This document shows positions 42,931-51,230 of a DNA stretch of 64,000 nt, piece by piece. Source of the stretch: Paenibacillus sp. RC334. Lineage in GTDB: Bacteria; Bacillota; Bacilli; Paenibacillales; Paenibacillaceae. The position numbers and the translations under genes were made by a program. The notes below the pieces were generated by a model. The model worked only from the letters and a program-made list of their open reading frames with translations. It did no database searches and was not told the origin of the DNA. Location: assembly GCF_030034735.1 (NCBI RefSeq), contig NZ_CP125370.1:2108001-2172000 (forward strand). Direction: 5' to 3'. Numbering within the stretch: position 1 is the first letter of the stretch; every line of letters starts with the position of its first letter.

Positions 42931-45063
42931 ATGAATATCGGATCTGTATTTCGAGGATTACTTGGTGATGTGAAGGCGGGAGAGGCTAAAAAGCTTGATA
43001 TGCAGCCAGGTCAGGTCGTACGAGGCGTCGTATTAAAGGTGTCTGAGGACGGCGGTGAGGCTGTGTTGCAAATTCAAGGTTCCCAGGTCAGAGCCAAGCT
43101 GGAAACCCCTCTTCAACCTGGACAGTCCACATTACTCCAGGTCCAGCCAGCCTCGCCCAGCGGAATGACTGTACTTAAGCCTTTGAACGATGCAGCCAAC
43201 ACAGGGCAGCAGACTGTAGCGCTGGCAGATGTACTGGATTCGGTGGGACTACCGGATACAGCGCAGAACAGGGAGCTGATACAGGCGATGCAAAAGAATG
43301 GCGTACCGTTGACATCGGAAAATGCGGCTTCTTTACGAGACGCTTTGGCGAAGCAGCCGGGAAAAGTACAAATAGAGACGTTTGTGCAGGCAGCAGCGGT
43401 TGCCTTTCAACGTGGATTGCCGTTGACGGCGGAAAGTATAAACGGCCTGCGACAGGCGATGTTTGGGCCTCCTTTAAATGATCTTTTGTCTTCGCTGGAG
43501 CAGGAGCTTGAAGCAGTATTCAAGCAGCAAGGTCAAGGAGCATCTGGTGACCGTATGGCGGGAGAAGCAACAGCGGTAAAGGGGGCTGACCGAATGTCCC
43601 CTGCTCCATCAGGCGCTTCTTCAGCTGTGATTGCAGATGCACCAGAAGGCCAAGTTCCTGTATTGTCCAAAGATGCCGCTGCTGTTACTACAAAGCAGGC
43701 AGAAGCGGCACTGGCAGCAGGAGGCAAGGAGACGCTGAAAGGGACTCAGGCGGCAAATCTTGCTGCTATGGTGGGTGAAGCGGGCGCTTCGGCGACAGAC
43801 ACGGATGCTCCGACTGGTACTGCTGCATCTGTAGCTAAAGGTGCTGCCTCCGGGGAACCAGCACTAGCTAATGGGCGTGGAGCCATAGCCACGGACGTGG
43901 TGGCGGACTCTGGTGTAAATGCACCTGAATCGGGCGCTGATGCACTAAGGGCTTCACGTGCCGGAGCGGAGAAGCCGCAAGCAGCCACAGCGGGTACACA
44001 GCAGCCTAAGGGCGCCGACGGCGCTCCAGCGGCGGCAATGGCAGAGCCTGCCGGGGCGAAGCCCGCTGCAAACGCCGCTATGGCCGACCGTGCCGCCGCG
44101 CAGCTGGCTGGCGGCTCTGCGCCGCAGGCCGCTGCGGGCAACGCGGCCACGCCGGAGGCGCCTCTTCAGCGGCTGCGTACGCTGCTGCAAGAGCTGCGCG
44201 CGGCGGTGCCGCCCGCGCTGGGCACGGCTGCGCCGGAGCAGCCCGCAACAGAAGCGCCGCAGCCTGCGGCTGGCGCTCTGCGGGCTACGGACGCAGCTGC
44301 TGCGCAGCCAGCGGCGTCCAGCACGCAGCTCACCCCCACGGAGGACCCGTGGGTGGGCCGCGTGCTGAAGCTGCTCGGTGCAGAGCACGAGCAGCAGGTA
44401 CACCGCGCGGCTGCACAGACCGCGCAGGGAACGGCGGCGGCCCGTATGGAGCCGCCGGAAGGAACGCATCCGCTGCCGGGATTAGCGGCTGCGGCGGGCG
44501 GTACGGTGTCAGCGGATGCCGACACCGTAAAGGGGGCGCTGCTCCAGTTGATGGGCAGCGATGACCTGCCGCCTGCCCTGAAAGAGGCGGCGCAGCAGGT
44601 CGTGCAGCACCTGACGGGTCAGCAGTTGCTGCTGAATACGGACCGTACGGCCCCTTTTGCACAGGTACACATGTTTATTCCGTTTGTCGGACCGGATGGT
44701 CGTGAAACAGCTACGATCCAGATTCAGTCTCGACGCGGTAAACGCGGGGAACTGGATGCATCCAACTGCCGGCTTTGGTTTGATTTGGACATGAAGGCGC
44801 TAGGGCCAACATTGGTGGATGTGCAAGTCGTGGACCGGATAGTGAGCCTTAAGCTCCATAACGATCAGGATTGGGCTGCTTCGCTGTTGACCAGCGGGCG
44901 TGAATCCATTCATACGGCGCTGGAATCGCTAGGGTATCAGCTTTTATCCCTGCGCACCGAACCGATGCCGATAAGGACTGGACAGGAGAGCAAAGGTCTG
45001 GTCTCTTCGGAGGTACAAAGCTATGTGCCTCAGCCGTATAAAGGAGTCGATCTTAAAATATGA
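42931..45063 (+). CDS. FliK-like protein (YlqG position), alanine-rich middle
   Basis: Protein of 710 residues. The N-terminal part (1-190) has KLDMQPGQVVRGVVLKV and an OB-like LQIQGSQVRAKLETPLQPGQ. The middle (about 205-520) is low complexity, rich in Ala, Gly, Pro and Gln, and very GC-rich at 43.96-44.62 kb. The C-terminal part (about 545-710) resembles the FliK hook-length control domain: VHMFIPFVGPDGRETATIQIQ, LWFDLDMKALGPTLVDVQVVDRIVSLKLH, and a final amphipathic segment. It overlaps the FlhB-tail-like gene by 4 nt. B. subtilis ylqG occupies the same place. Function unknown; a secretion-switch role is inferred from the pair. Confidence 0.75.
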   Translation: MNIGSVFRGLLGDVKAGEAKKLDMQPGQVVRGVVLKVSEDGGEAVLQIQGSQVRAKLETPLQPGQSTLLQVQPASPSGMTVLKPLNDAANTGQQTVALADVLDSVGLPDTAQNRELIQAMQKNGVPLTSENAASLRDALAKQPGKVQIETFVQAAAVAFQRGLPLTAESINGLRQAMFGPPLNDLLSSLEQELEAVFKQQGQGASGDRMAGEATAVKGADRMSPAPSGASSAVIADAPEGQVPVLSKDAAAVTTKQAEAALAAGGKETLKGTQAANLAAMVGEAGASATDTDAPTGTAASVAKGAASGEPALANGRGAIATDVVADSGVNAPESGADALRASRAGAEKPQAATAGTQQPKGADGAPAAAMAEPAGAKPAANAAMADRAAAQLAGGSAPQAAAGNAATPEAPLQRLRTLLQELRAAVPPALGTAAPEQPATEAPQPAAGALRATDAAAAQPAASSTQLTPTEDPWVGRVLKLLGAEHEQQVHRAAAQTAQGTAAARMEPPEGTHPLPGLAAAAGGTVSADADTVKGALLQLMGSDDLPPALKEAAQQVVQHLTGQQLLLNTDRTAPFAQVHMFIPFVGPDGRETATIQIQSRRGKRGELDASNCRLWFDLDMKALGPTLVDVQVVDRIVSLKLHNDQDWAASLLTSGRESIHTALESLGYQLLSLRTEPMPIRTGQESKGLVSSEVQSYVPQPYKGVDLKI

Positions 45064-45359
45064 AAGAGCCGTTGGAGGCTCCTTCTCCTTCCAGGAAGAA
45101 GGCTGTCGCCCTTAAATATACGCCCGGTGAGAGCGAAGCCCCAATCGTCGTTGCCAAAGGAAGCGGTCGTATTGCGGATAGCATTTTGGAAAAAGCCAAA
45201 GAGCACGGCGTTCCCGTTCAAGAGGATGCCGCACTGGTTGAGGTATTGTCCAAGCTTGACTTGGATGAACAAATTCCTGCTGAGCTATATCAATTGGTGG
45301 CAGAGGTGCTCACCTATATATATCAAATGGATAAGCTTGCTCCAAGGGATGATAGCTGA
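45060..45359 (+). CDS. FlhB C-terminal domain-like protein (YlqH)
   Basis: 99-residue soluble protein matching the cytoplasmic tail of FlhB/YscU secretion-switch proteins: AVALKYTPGESEAPIVVAKGSGRIADSILEKAKEHGVPVQED and LVEVLSKLDLDEQIPAELYQLVAEVLTYIY. The membrane part is absent, and the autocleavage motif NPTH is replaced by PSRKK just before AVALKY, so it cannot self-cleave in the normal way. It overlaps the FliK-like gene by 4 nt and touches yraN by 1 nt. In flagella FliK acts on the FlhB tail; these two may form a similar pair, but this is untested. Confidence 0.88.
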   Translation: MKEPLEAPSPSRKKAVALKYTPGESEAPIVVAKGSGRIADSILEKAKEHGVPVQEDAALVEVLSKLDLDEQIPAELYQLVAEVLTYIYQMDKLAPRDDS

Positions 45360-45742
45360 TGAGGAACGATATGAGGACCGGAAGCAAGGATCAACGAAAA
45401 GCCAAAGGAGCTTTGGGTGAACAGGCGGCGGCTTCGTTTTTGGAAAATCTGGGGTATCGTATCATAGAGCGTAACTGGCGATGTCGTAGTGGTGAAATGG
45501 ATCTGATTGCCTCCCGGGAGGATATTCTCGTGTTTATTGAAGTACGCAGCCGAAGTAGCTCCAATTATGGAACGCCCGCAGAATCAATCACTGCACGTAA
45601 AATAACCCAGGTTCGCCAGACAGCTGCTGTTTATTTGCATATGAACGGGATTGGAGATGTTCCAATCCGTTTTGATATGATTTCTGTACGATTGATTGAC
45701 GAAACCGCAGTCGTCACGGAGCATATAATTGAGGCATTTTAA
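45359..45742 (+). CDS. yraN: YraN family endonuclease-like protein (UPF0102)
   Basis: 127-residue protein with a PD-(D/E)XK nuclease-like fold. KGALGEQAAASFLENLGYRIIERNWRCRSGEMDLIA about 15-47 and ILVFIEVRSRSS about 51-62 give the conserved E, D and ExR residues. Role unknown, often near dprA and topA. A TGATG overlap with the preceding gene shows coupling; ATG 45371 is an alternative start. Confidence 0.92.
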   Translation: MRNDMRTGSKDQRKAKGALGEQAAASFLENLGYRIIERNWRCRSGEMDLIASREDILVFIEVRSRSSSNYGTPAESITARKITQVRQTAAVYLHMNGIGDVPIRFDMISVRLIDETAVVTEHIIEAF

Positions 45743-45784
45743 AAGAGCAGTAAAGTACACTGGATTGAATTTCATATGTACAGG

Positions 45785-45832
45785 TTGACAGGAAGGAATG
45801 CTAAAGGTATATTTTATTGAGAATGGTTATCA
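45785..45832 (+). promoter_or_regulatory. Promoter with Fur-like box before the nitroreductase
   Basis: TTGACA (45785-45790) and TATATT (45808-45813) with a 17-nt spacer. At the predicted start site lies TGAGAAT-G-GTTATCA (45818-45832), which differs from the 7-1-7 Fur consensus TGATAAT-N-ATTATCA at two positions. Confidence 0.6.
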
Positions 45833-45889
45833 TTTTGAATATATAGTTATAGTGATATCCACGAGCTATACCTGTGAAGGAGGATATAC

Positions 45890-46441
45890 GTGACAGAGCA
45901 TACCTTTAGTGAACATGTCATAGATGTAATTCAGGAACGACGGACCATTAAACGCTTCAAATCCGACCCCATTTCGGTAGATACCATTAAAGAACTGCTG
46001 GACGTTGCTGTATGGGCTCCTAATCATAAAATGCGTGAGCCATGGCGTTTTTTCTTGTTTGCTGGCGACGGACGGAAAAAGCTCGCTGAAGCTATTGAAG
46101 CCGATATTGGCAAGGATAACAAATTCGAAAGCGGCATTTTACACAATCCGATTCAACTTTTAGTTGTGTTGGAGGAAGACCCTCGTCAGTCAGTTTGGGA
46201 TGAGGATTTTGCAGCGGTTAGTGCCCTTGTACAAAACTTTATGCTTGCCGCATGGAGTAAAGGAATCGGAACGTTCTGGGTCACAAAGCCTTTTCTTTAT
46301 TCGCCGAAATTCCGCAAGCATTTGGGAATCCAGCCTGGTGAGAAGGTCATCGGAATGGTGTATGCAGGTTATCCTGAAGTCATTCCAGAACCAAGACCAC
46401 GTATTCCAGCAGCGGATAAGCTAACCCTTTTTGACAAATAA
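45890..46441 (+). CDS. Nitroreductase family protein
   Basis: FMN-dependent NAD(P)H oxidoreductase of 183 residues. It starts GTG with AAGGAGG upstream. Motifs: VIQERRTIKRFKSDPI (FMN phosphate contacts), LLDVAVWAPNHKMREPWRFFLF about 37-58, and GTFWVTKPF with VIGMVYAGYPE near the end. The true substrate is unknown. A Fur-like box sits on its promoter, so it may be induced by iron limitation and could reduce ferric chelates or flavins, an inference. Confidence 0.9.
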   Translation: MTEHTFSEHVIDVIQERRTIKRFKSDPISVDTIKELLDVAVWAPNHKMREPWRFFLFAGDGRKKLAEAIEADIGKDNKFESGILHNPIQLLVVLEEDPRQSVWDEDFAAVSALVQNFMLAAWSKGIGTFWVTKPFLYSPKFRKHLGIQPGEKVIGMVYAGYPEVIPEPRPRIPAADKLTLFDK

Positions 46442-46484
46442 TCTTTTGTCGAATAACCTTGATTAGACAGTTTGTGAATTAAAG

Positions 46485-46498
46485 ATGTAACATTACAT
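46485..46498 (+). promoter_or_regulatory. Small palindrome before comM
   Basis: ATGTAA-CA-TTACAT, 6-bp arms, about 96 nt before the comM start. Possible regulator site; no family recognised. Confidence 0.25.
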
Positions 46499-46593
46499 TT
46501 GCAACAGATGAAAATTTGGAAGCACCTTTTTTCATACATGCAATGCTCCCCCGGGAGGAGACATTTCAATATGAGGAGAGGTGTTTTTTTGTT

Positions 46594-48357
46594 ATGTATG
46601 GAAAACTACATGGAGCTTGTCTTTATGGAATAGACGGTGTTCTGATTGAAGTTGAGACTGATTTGTCTAATGGGTTACCTCAAACTGCGATCATCGGATT
46701 GCCGGATTCAGCAATTCGAGAAGCCGTAGAGCGCGTAAGAGCAGCGATCAAAAACTGCGGTTTCAAATATCCGTCCCAGCGTGTAACCATAAATTTGGCT
46801 CCTGCTGATTTACGTAAGGAAGGCTCATCCTTTGACTTTGCAATCGCTTTGGGACTGCTGACAACCAGCGGACAAGTCGTTTTACCTGCGGGGAAACGGA
46901 CGTTATTCATCGGTGAACTAGCGTTGGACGGCAGTATTCGCCCCGTGAACGGGGTATTGTCTATGGTTGATTTGGCCAAGCGAGAAGGATTTCATTCGGT
47001 GCTGCTTCCTGAGGAAAATGCAGGGGAAGCACGCCTGATCACGGGTATACGTATTTACGCTGTTCGCCATCTGATGGATCTCATTCCAGCAAAAGATCAC
47101 GCACAATACATTATTGAAGGACAATCAAAAGATCGGAATTCTAACTACTTACCTGATCAAACGGATGGTGAAGGAACTAATCAAACAGGTAATCAAATAA
47201 TTAATCAAGATATTAAGCAAGCTATTGATCCAGATCCTAACCCCGTCTCGAATCAAGTCGAAAATCATGACCATGGTATGCGTATTACTGCTAGACAGCA
47301 GGTCATTATCCATTCTTATGAGCATTTGCTTTCGGTAGATCAGATACCCATGTGTGAGGTCAAAGAGATGATTGACGTTATGGAGGATTACAGCGATGTA
47401 TTGGGCCAGCTACACGCCAAACGAGCGCTGGTTATCGCTGCTGCCGGGATGCACAATATTGTCCTTATCGGGCCGCCAGGTGCCGGAAAAACGATGCTTA
47501 TCCGCAGGCTGCCATCCATTCTGCCGCCCTTGACCGAAAAAGAGGCATTGGAGGTTACCAAAATTTACAGCGCCGCCGGGAAGTGGAAGGAGTCGTCGCC
47601 TCATTTGATGAACATTCGCCCCTTCCGTTCACCTCATCATACGATTTCCGCTGCTGGACTGGTGGGCGGCGGCGGCATTCCCAAGCCGGGAGAAATTAGC
47701 CTTGCCCATCGGGGGATTTTATTTCTGGATGAGTTGCCTGAGTTTAGTCGTCATGTGCTAGAGGTGCTGAGGCAGCCGTTGGAAGATCGCAATGTAACAA
47801 TTAGCCGTTCACGTGCAGTTTTTAAGTACCCGGCACACTTTTTACTTGCAGCTTCTATGAACCCGTGTCACTGCGGCTTTTTCGGAAGTGATACGCAACA
47901 TCAGCGCTGTACCTGTTCACCTGCTGCGGTAGCCCGCTATCGTTCGCGTATTTCTGGTCCATTACTGGACCGGATCGATCTTCAGCTTGAGGTATCGCAA
48001 CCGAAGGACTGGCGTGAGGAAAAGGAGTCACTGTCATCCGCTGAAATGCGAAGACAGGTACTAGCTGCTCAAGCGATACAAATCGATAGGTACAGCAAGC
48101 TTCCTTTTTCATGGAATAGCGAACTATCCGGTCAAATGCTTCGGAAATATGCGGTATTAGAACTCAATGCGGCAGAACTGCTTGATCAGACGATGGATGC
48201 ACTCGGTTTAAGCATGCGTGCGTATGATCGAATTCTCAAGCTGTCACGCACTATTGCGGACTTGAGTCAATCAGAGAAGATCACCGTGTCGCATGTAGCT
48301 GAAGCCATTCAATATCTGAATATGGACAGAGCACATGCCAGTTTTTCAGAAGAATAA
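46594..48357 (+). CDS. comM: ComM/YifB family Mg-chelatase-like AAA+ ATPase
   Basis: AAA+ helicase-type protein of 587 residues; in Vibrio and Acinetobacter ComM drives branch migration during natural transformation. N-terminal Lon-protease-like domain (MYGKLHGACLYGIDGVLIEVE, then TINLAPADLRKEGSSFDFAIALG), Walker A IGPPGAGKTM about 298, Walker B ILFLDELPEFSR about 377, and a C-terminal Mg-chelatase domain with ARYRSRISGPLLDRIDL. An Asn/Gln-rich insertion of about 50 residues (about 177-227) separates the first two domains. ATG 46594 fits the family start; GAGGAGAGG lies upstream. dprA is 4 kb downstream. Confidence 0.93.
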   Translation: MYGKLHGACLYGIDGVLIEVETDLSNGLPQTAIIGLPDSAIREAVERVRAAIKNCGFKYPSQRVTINLAPADLRKEGSSFDFAIALGLLTTSGQVVLPAGKRTLFIGELALDGSIRPVNGVLSMVDLAKREGFHSVLLPEENAGEARLITGIRIYAVRHLMDLIPAKDHAQYIIEGQSKDRNSNYLPDQTDGEGTNQTGNQIINQDIKQAIDPDPNPVSNQVENHDHGMRITARQQVIIHSYEHLLSVDQIPMCEVKEMIDVMEDYSDVLGQLHAKRALVIAAAGMHNIVLIGPPGAGKTMLIRRLPSILPPLTEKEALEVTKIYSAAGKWKESSPHLMNIRPFRSPHHTISAAGLVGGGGIPKPGEISLAHRGILFLDELPEFSRHVLEVLRQPLEDRNVTISRSRAVFKYPAHFLLAASMNPCHCGFFGSDTQHQRCTCSPAAVARYRSRISGPLLDRIDLQLEVSQPKDWREEKESLSSAEMRRQVLAAQAIQIDRYSKLPFSWNSELSGQMLRKYAVLELNAAELLDQTMDALGLSMRAYDRILKLSRTIADLSQSEKITVSHVAEAIQYLNMDRAHASFSEE

Positions 48358-48397
48358 AGCGGCATAGAAGTAACTCCATGTCCATATTTTTTATGTC

Positions 48398-48415
48398 AGG
48401 ATTTTGCAAAATCCT
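48398..48415. repeat. Short palindromic repeat, copy 2 (perfect)
   Basis: AGGATTTTGCAAAATCCT is an 18-base perfect palindrome, 41 nt after the comM stop, followed by CATGTAAG. Confidence 0.5.
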
Positions 48416-48424
48416 CATGTAAGA

Positions 48425-48456
48425 CAAAAAAAGCTCCAGACGCTTAAGTTCTGGAG
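48425..48456 (-). terminator. Strong minus-strand terminator downstream of ohr
   Basis: On the minus strand CTCCAGA and TCTGGAG pair with a 9-nt loop and are followed by CTTTTTTT. It may end the ohr transcript about 190 nt past its stop, or an unseen minus-strand RNA. Confidence 0.75.
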
Positions 48457-48596
48457 AAGAAAAAAGATTATGACAACGTTATTATACAATAAGTATATCA
48501 ATTTCGTATATACGATTATGCATCATCTCCCATGTTACTTGATGGAAGAAAAACCATCTATCAATCCTTTGTTGAGAAGGTGTAGCTGAAAGTATA

Positions 48597-48633
48597 CAAA
48601 GCCTCCGAACCAGAAACAGCTCGGAGGCTTTAT
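48597..48633 (-). terminator. Hairpin after ohr
   Basis: GCCTCCGA and TCGGAGGC form an 8-bp stem with a 12-nt loop. The T run is weak on the minus strand, so read-through to the second terminator is likely. Confidence 0.6.
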
Positions 48634-48646
48634 TGTAAAATTCGGA

Positions 48647-49075
48647 TTAGAGCACGTTCAACTTGACTTCAATGTTGCCGCGGGTAGCGCGGGAGTAAGG
48701 ACACTGTTCATGTGCGCCTTCTACCAGTTTTACCGCTGTTTCATGGTCAACGCCTTTCACCACTACATCGAGGTTTACTCCGATTCCAAAGCCGCCGTCT
48801 TCAACTTTACCGAAATTGACCGTTGCTGTTACTTCGGTACCTTCATGTTTAATACGTTGCATGCGGGCAACCATATTCAAAGCACTGTCAAAACACGCTG
48901 AATAGCCTGCTGCGAACAATTGCTCCGGATTCGTACCCGCGCCGCCTGCACCGCCCATTTCTTTGGGTGTATCAATATTTAAACGAAGTTCAGGGGAAGA
49001 AGACTCGACATAACCATTACGTCCTCCAACTGCTTTCACTGTTGTTTCATACATTTTTTGTTGAATGGTCATCAT
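48647..49075 (-). CDS. ohr: Organic hydroperoxide resistance protein
   Basis: OsmC/Ohr family peroxidase of 142 residues that reduces organic and lipid hydroperoxides with its two cysteines, C61 in GYSACFDSAL and C125 in EQCPYSRATRGN. Also TNPEQLFAAGYSA. The ATG at 49075 or 49072 has GAGAGG upstream. Divergent from ohrR across 147 nt that hold a candidate OhrR site, so it should be induced by hydroperoxides. Confidence 0.96.
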   Translation of the reverse strand: MMTIQQKMYETTVKAVGGRNGYVESSSPELRLNIDTPKEMGGAGGAGTNPEQLFAAGYSACFDSALNMVARMQRIKHEGTEVTATVNFGKVEDGGFGIGVNLDVVVKGVDHETAVKLVEGAHEQCPYSRATRGNIEVKLNVL

Positions 49076-49109
49076 AATTCAATCACTGCCTCTCGCTCAG
49101 TTTATATTT

Positions 49110-49127
49110 TACACAATTTAATTTATC
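49110..49127 (-). promoter_or_regulatory. Candidate OhrR operator
   Basis: TACACAATTTAATTTATC in the ohr-ohrR intergenic region resembles OhrR sites of the form TACAATT-AAATTGTA, with an A/T-rich pseudo-palindrome. It lies 35 nt before the ohr start. Confidence 0.4.
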
Positions 49128-49222
49128 AAAATAATTATTATTTGTAAAGTATTTTGTGCAATTAGCATGCTTTTTGTTATATAATGTGATAAAATAATGA
49201 CGAAAGTAGGTGATCTGACAGC

Positions 49223-49696
49223 ATGGACAACAACAAACATAATGAAGGTACAGCATTAAAACTTGATAATCAGTTATGCTTTGCCATATATGCGTGCTCC
49301 AGAGAGATTACGAAGCTATACCAGCCTTATCTGGAAAAGCTTGGTGTGACATACTCACAGTATTTGGTACTCATTGTGTTGTGGGAGCGCGAGGAATGTA
49401 CAGTGAAGGAATTAGGCGAGGCGTTGTATCTGGACTCAGGCACACTGACCCCGTTATTGAAAAGATTACAGAATGCCGGACTCATTGACCGAAAGCGTTC
49501 GACTCAAGATGAACGTAAGGTGCTGATTTCTTTGACTCCTGAAGGAAGTGCATTGCGGGAAAAAGCGCAATCTGTACCGGGATGTATTCAGGAAAAAACA
49601 AGCATGACCCACGATCAATTCGGCTCGCTCCTGTTTCAGTTCAACGATCTGCTGGATCGAGTTCATGAAGCGAATGTGCAGGTTGAAAAATCATAA
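49223..49696 (+). CDS. ohrR: OhrR-type MarR family peroxide sensor
   Basis: Redox-sensing repressor of 157 residues. The sensing cysteine is C19 in LDNQLCFAIYACSREI, equivalent to C15 of B. subtilis OhrR; a second cysteine (C25) follows closely, which is less common. Winged HTH about 62-100: CTVKELGEALYLDSGTLTPLLKRLQNAGLIDRKR, then DERKVLISLT. Divergent from ohr. The tyrosines after the sensor cysteine (Y23, YLEK region) fit the one-cysteine sensing pocket. A putative TATAAT lies at 49180-49185. Confidence 0.93.
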   Translation: MDNNKHNEGTALKLDNQLCFAIYACSREITKLYQPYLEKLGVTYSQYLVLIVLWEREECTVKELGEALYLDSGTLTPLLKRLQNAGLIDRKRSTQDERKVLISLTPEGSALREKAQSVPGCIQEKTSMTHDQFGSLLFQFNDLLDRVHEANVQVEKS

Positions 49697-49770
49697 TCGG
49701 TATTTCCGGCTACATTACGAATCTCTTGTTATGTAGCCGCCCGTAGCTGGATGAAGGAATGCCCCAATGT

Positions 49771-49826
49771 AAAGTACCTCTCATACGGATTTAATAAATC
49801 CCGAACTTGAAGAGGTGCTTTTTTTG
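49771..49826 (+). terminator. Terminator after ohrR
   Basis: AAGTACCTCT pairs with AGAGGTGCTT (one G-T pair), with an inner GGATTT/AAATCC hairpin, followed by T5. Confidence 0.8.
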
Positions 49827-49922
49827 TATTCTATTAAAATGAATATCCATTAATATCCAAGCATTCGATTTTGGGAATGATAATGATATCAAAATACTGT
49901 AATTCATAAGGTTAAATTATAA

Positions 49923-49936
49923 GGAAAGCGTTTTAA
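49923..49936 (+). promoter_or_regulatory. Candidate cre site before sucC
   Basis: GGAAAGCGTTTTAA matches the cre consensus at all but two positions and lies just before the putative -10 box, consistent with CcpA repression of a TCA-cycle operon. Confidence 0.45.
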
Positions 49937-50020
49937 AAACATGTTACAATGATGTAGGTTTAGTATAGATTTCCTTGTGAACCGCCCTTGTTGCAGTCAT
50001 GTTGATAGGAGGATTCCAGA

Positions 50021-51181
50021 ATGAATATCCATGAATATCAGGGTAAAGAAGTATTGAAGCAGTACGGAGTGGCTGTACCGAACGGTAAGGTTGCCTATAC
50101 GGTGGAGGAAGCCGTTGCTGCAGCAGAATCGCTTGGAAGCGCTGTTACGGTGGTCAAGGCGCAAATTCATGCCGGTGGACGTGGTAAAGCGGGCGGTGTG
50201 AAGGTGGCCAAAAGCTTGGATGAAGTGCGTACCTATGCTTCTGAAATTTTGGGTAAGGTGCTGGTGACACATCAGACCGGGCCTGAAGGCAAAGAGGTTA
50301 AACGCCTTTTGGTAGAGGAAGGCTGCGATATTCGTAAAGAGTATTACGTCGGTGTTGTCGTGGATCGTGCGACCGGACGTGTCGTGATCATGGCCTCGGA
50401 AGAAGGCGGTACGGAAATCGAAGAGGTAGCTGCGGCTACTCCGGAGAAAATTTTTAAAGCGGTTGTTGATCCGGCGATTGGGCTTCAGGTATATCAGGCG
50501 CGCAAACTGGCGTATGACATTAACATCCCGAATGAGCTGGTAAACAAGGCGGTTAAGTTCATGCAGGCGCTCTATGAAGCTTTTGTGGACAAGGATTGTT
50601 CGATTGCAGAGATCAATCCGTTGGTCGTCACAGGTGACGGGAATGTGCTGGCGTTGGATGCCAAACTGAATTTTGACTCTAATGCGTTGTTCCGCCACAA
50701 GGATATTTTGGAGCTGCGTGATTTGGACGAAGAGGACGAGAAAGAAATCGAAGCTTCCAAATACGATCTGAGCTACATTGCATTGGACGGAAATATTGGG
50801 TGTATGGTCAACGGCGCAGGTCTTGCAATGGCGACGATGGACATTATCAAATATTACGGTGGCGATCCGGCCAACTTCCTGGACGTAGGGGGCGGTGCGA
50901 CGACAGAAAAGGTAACCGAAGCGTTCAAAATCATTTTGTCCGATCCGAAGGTAAAGGGCATTTTTGTGAACATTTTCGGCGGAATCATGCAGTGTGACAT
51001 CATTGCGAACGGTGTGGTGGAGGCTGCCAAGCAATTGGGGCTGACACGTCCGCTTGTTGTCCGTCTCGAAGGTACGAATGTCGAGTTGGGTAAACAGATT
51101 TTGGCGGAATCCGGTTTGAACATCGTGGCGGCTGATTCCATGGCGGATGGTGCCCAGAAAATCGTCGAACTTGTTCAATAG
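50021..51181 (+). CDS. sucC: Succinyl-CoA synthetase subunit beta
   Basis: ADP-forming succinate-CoA ligase beta subunit, 386 residues, normal length. ATP-grasp N-terminal domain starting [17 protein letters not shown], with [16 protein letters not shown] about 45-60, [18 protein letters not shown] about 260, and the C-terminal ligase domain with [15 protein letters not shown] cycle step giving ATP. TAGGAGG precedes the ATG. Cotranscribed with sucD. Confidence 0.97.
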   Translation: MNIHEYQGKEVLKQYGVAVPNGKVAYTVEEAVAAAESLGSAVTVVKAQIHAGGRGKAGGVKVAKSLDEVRTYASEILGKVLVTHQTGPEGKEVKRLLVEEGCDIRKEYYVGVVVDRATGRVVIMASEEGGTEIEEVAAATPEKIFKAVVDPAIGLQVYQARKLAYDINIPNELVNKAVKFMQALYEAFVDKDCSIAEINPLVVTGDGNVLALDAKLNFDSNALFRHKDILELRDLDEEDEKEIEASKYDLSYIALDGNIGCMVNGAGLAMATMDIIKYYGGDPANFLDVGGGATTEKVTEAFKIILSDPKVKGIFVNIFGGIMQCDIIANGVVEAAKQLGLTRPLVVRLEGTNVELGKQILAESGLNIVAADSMADGAQKIVELVQ

Positions 51182-51230
51182 CCTGTTTGCATTCCGATAT
51201 GCCGAATAAACGATAGGGGATGTGAAGATC

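Larger units (their letters stand above)
48358..48646. other. Region between comM and ohr
   Basis: Holds the palindromic repeat (48398-48415), a strong minus-strand terminator (48425-48456), an A/T-rich stretch without a gene, and the hairpin at the end of ohr (48597-48633). Confidence 0.55.
49697..50020. other. 324-base region between ohrR and sucC
   Basis: Contains an inverted repeat GGCTACAT/ATGTAGCC just after ohrR, a terminator (49771-49826), a Fur-like sequence (49878-49891), a cre-like sequence (49923-49936) and a TACAAT -10-like box (49945-49950). No gene. Confidence 0.6.

Noticed and set aside
43533..44662. Several long antisense and alternate frames in the FliK-like gene
   Set aside because: The DNA is very GC-rich and low in stop codons, so open frames appear in all phases; none has family motifs or a ribosome site.
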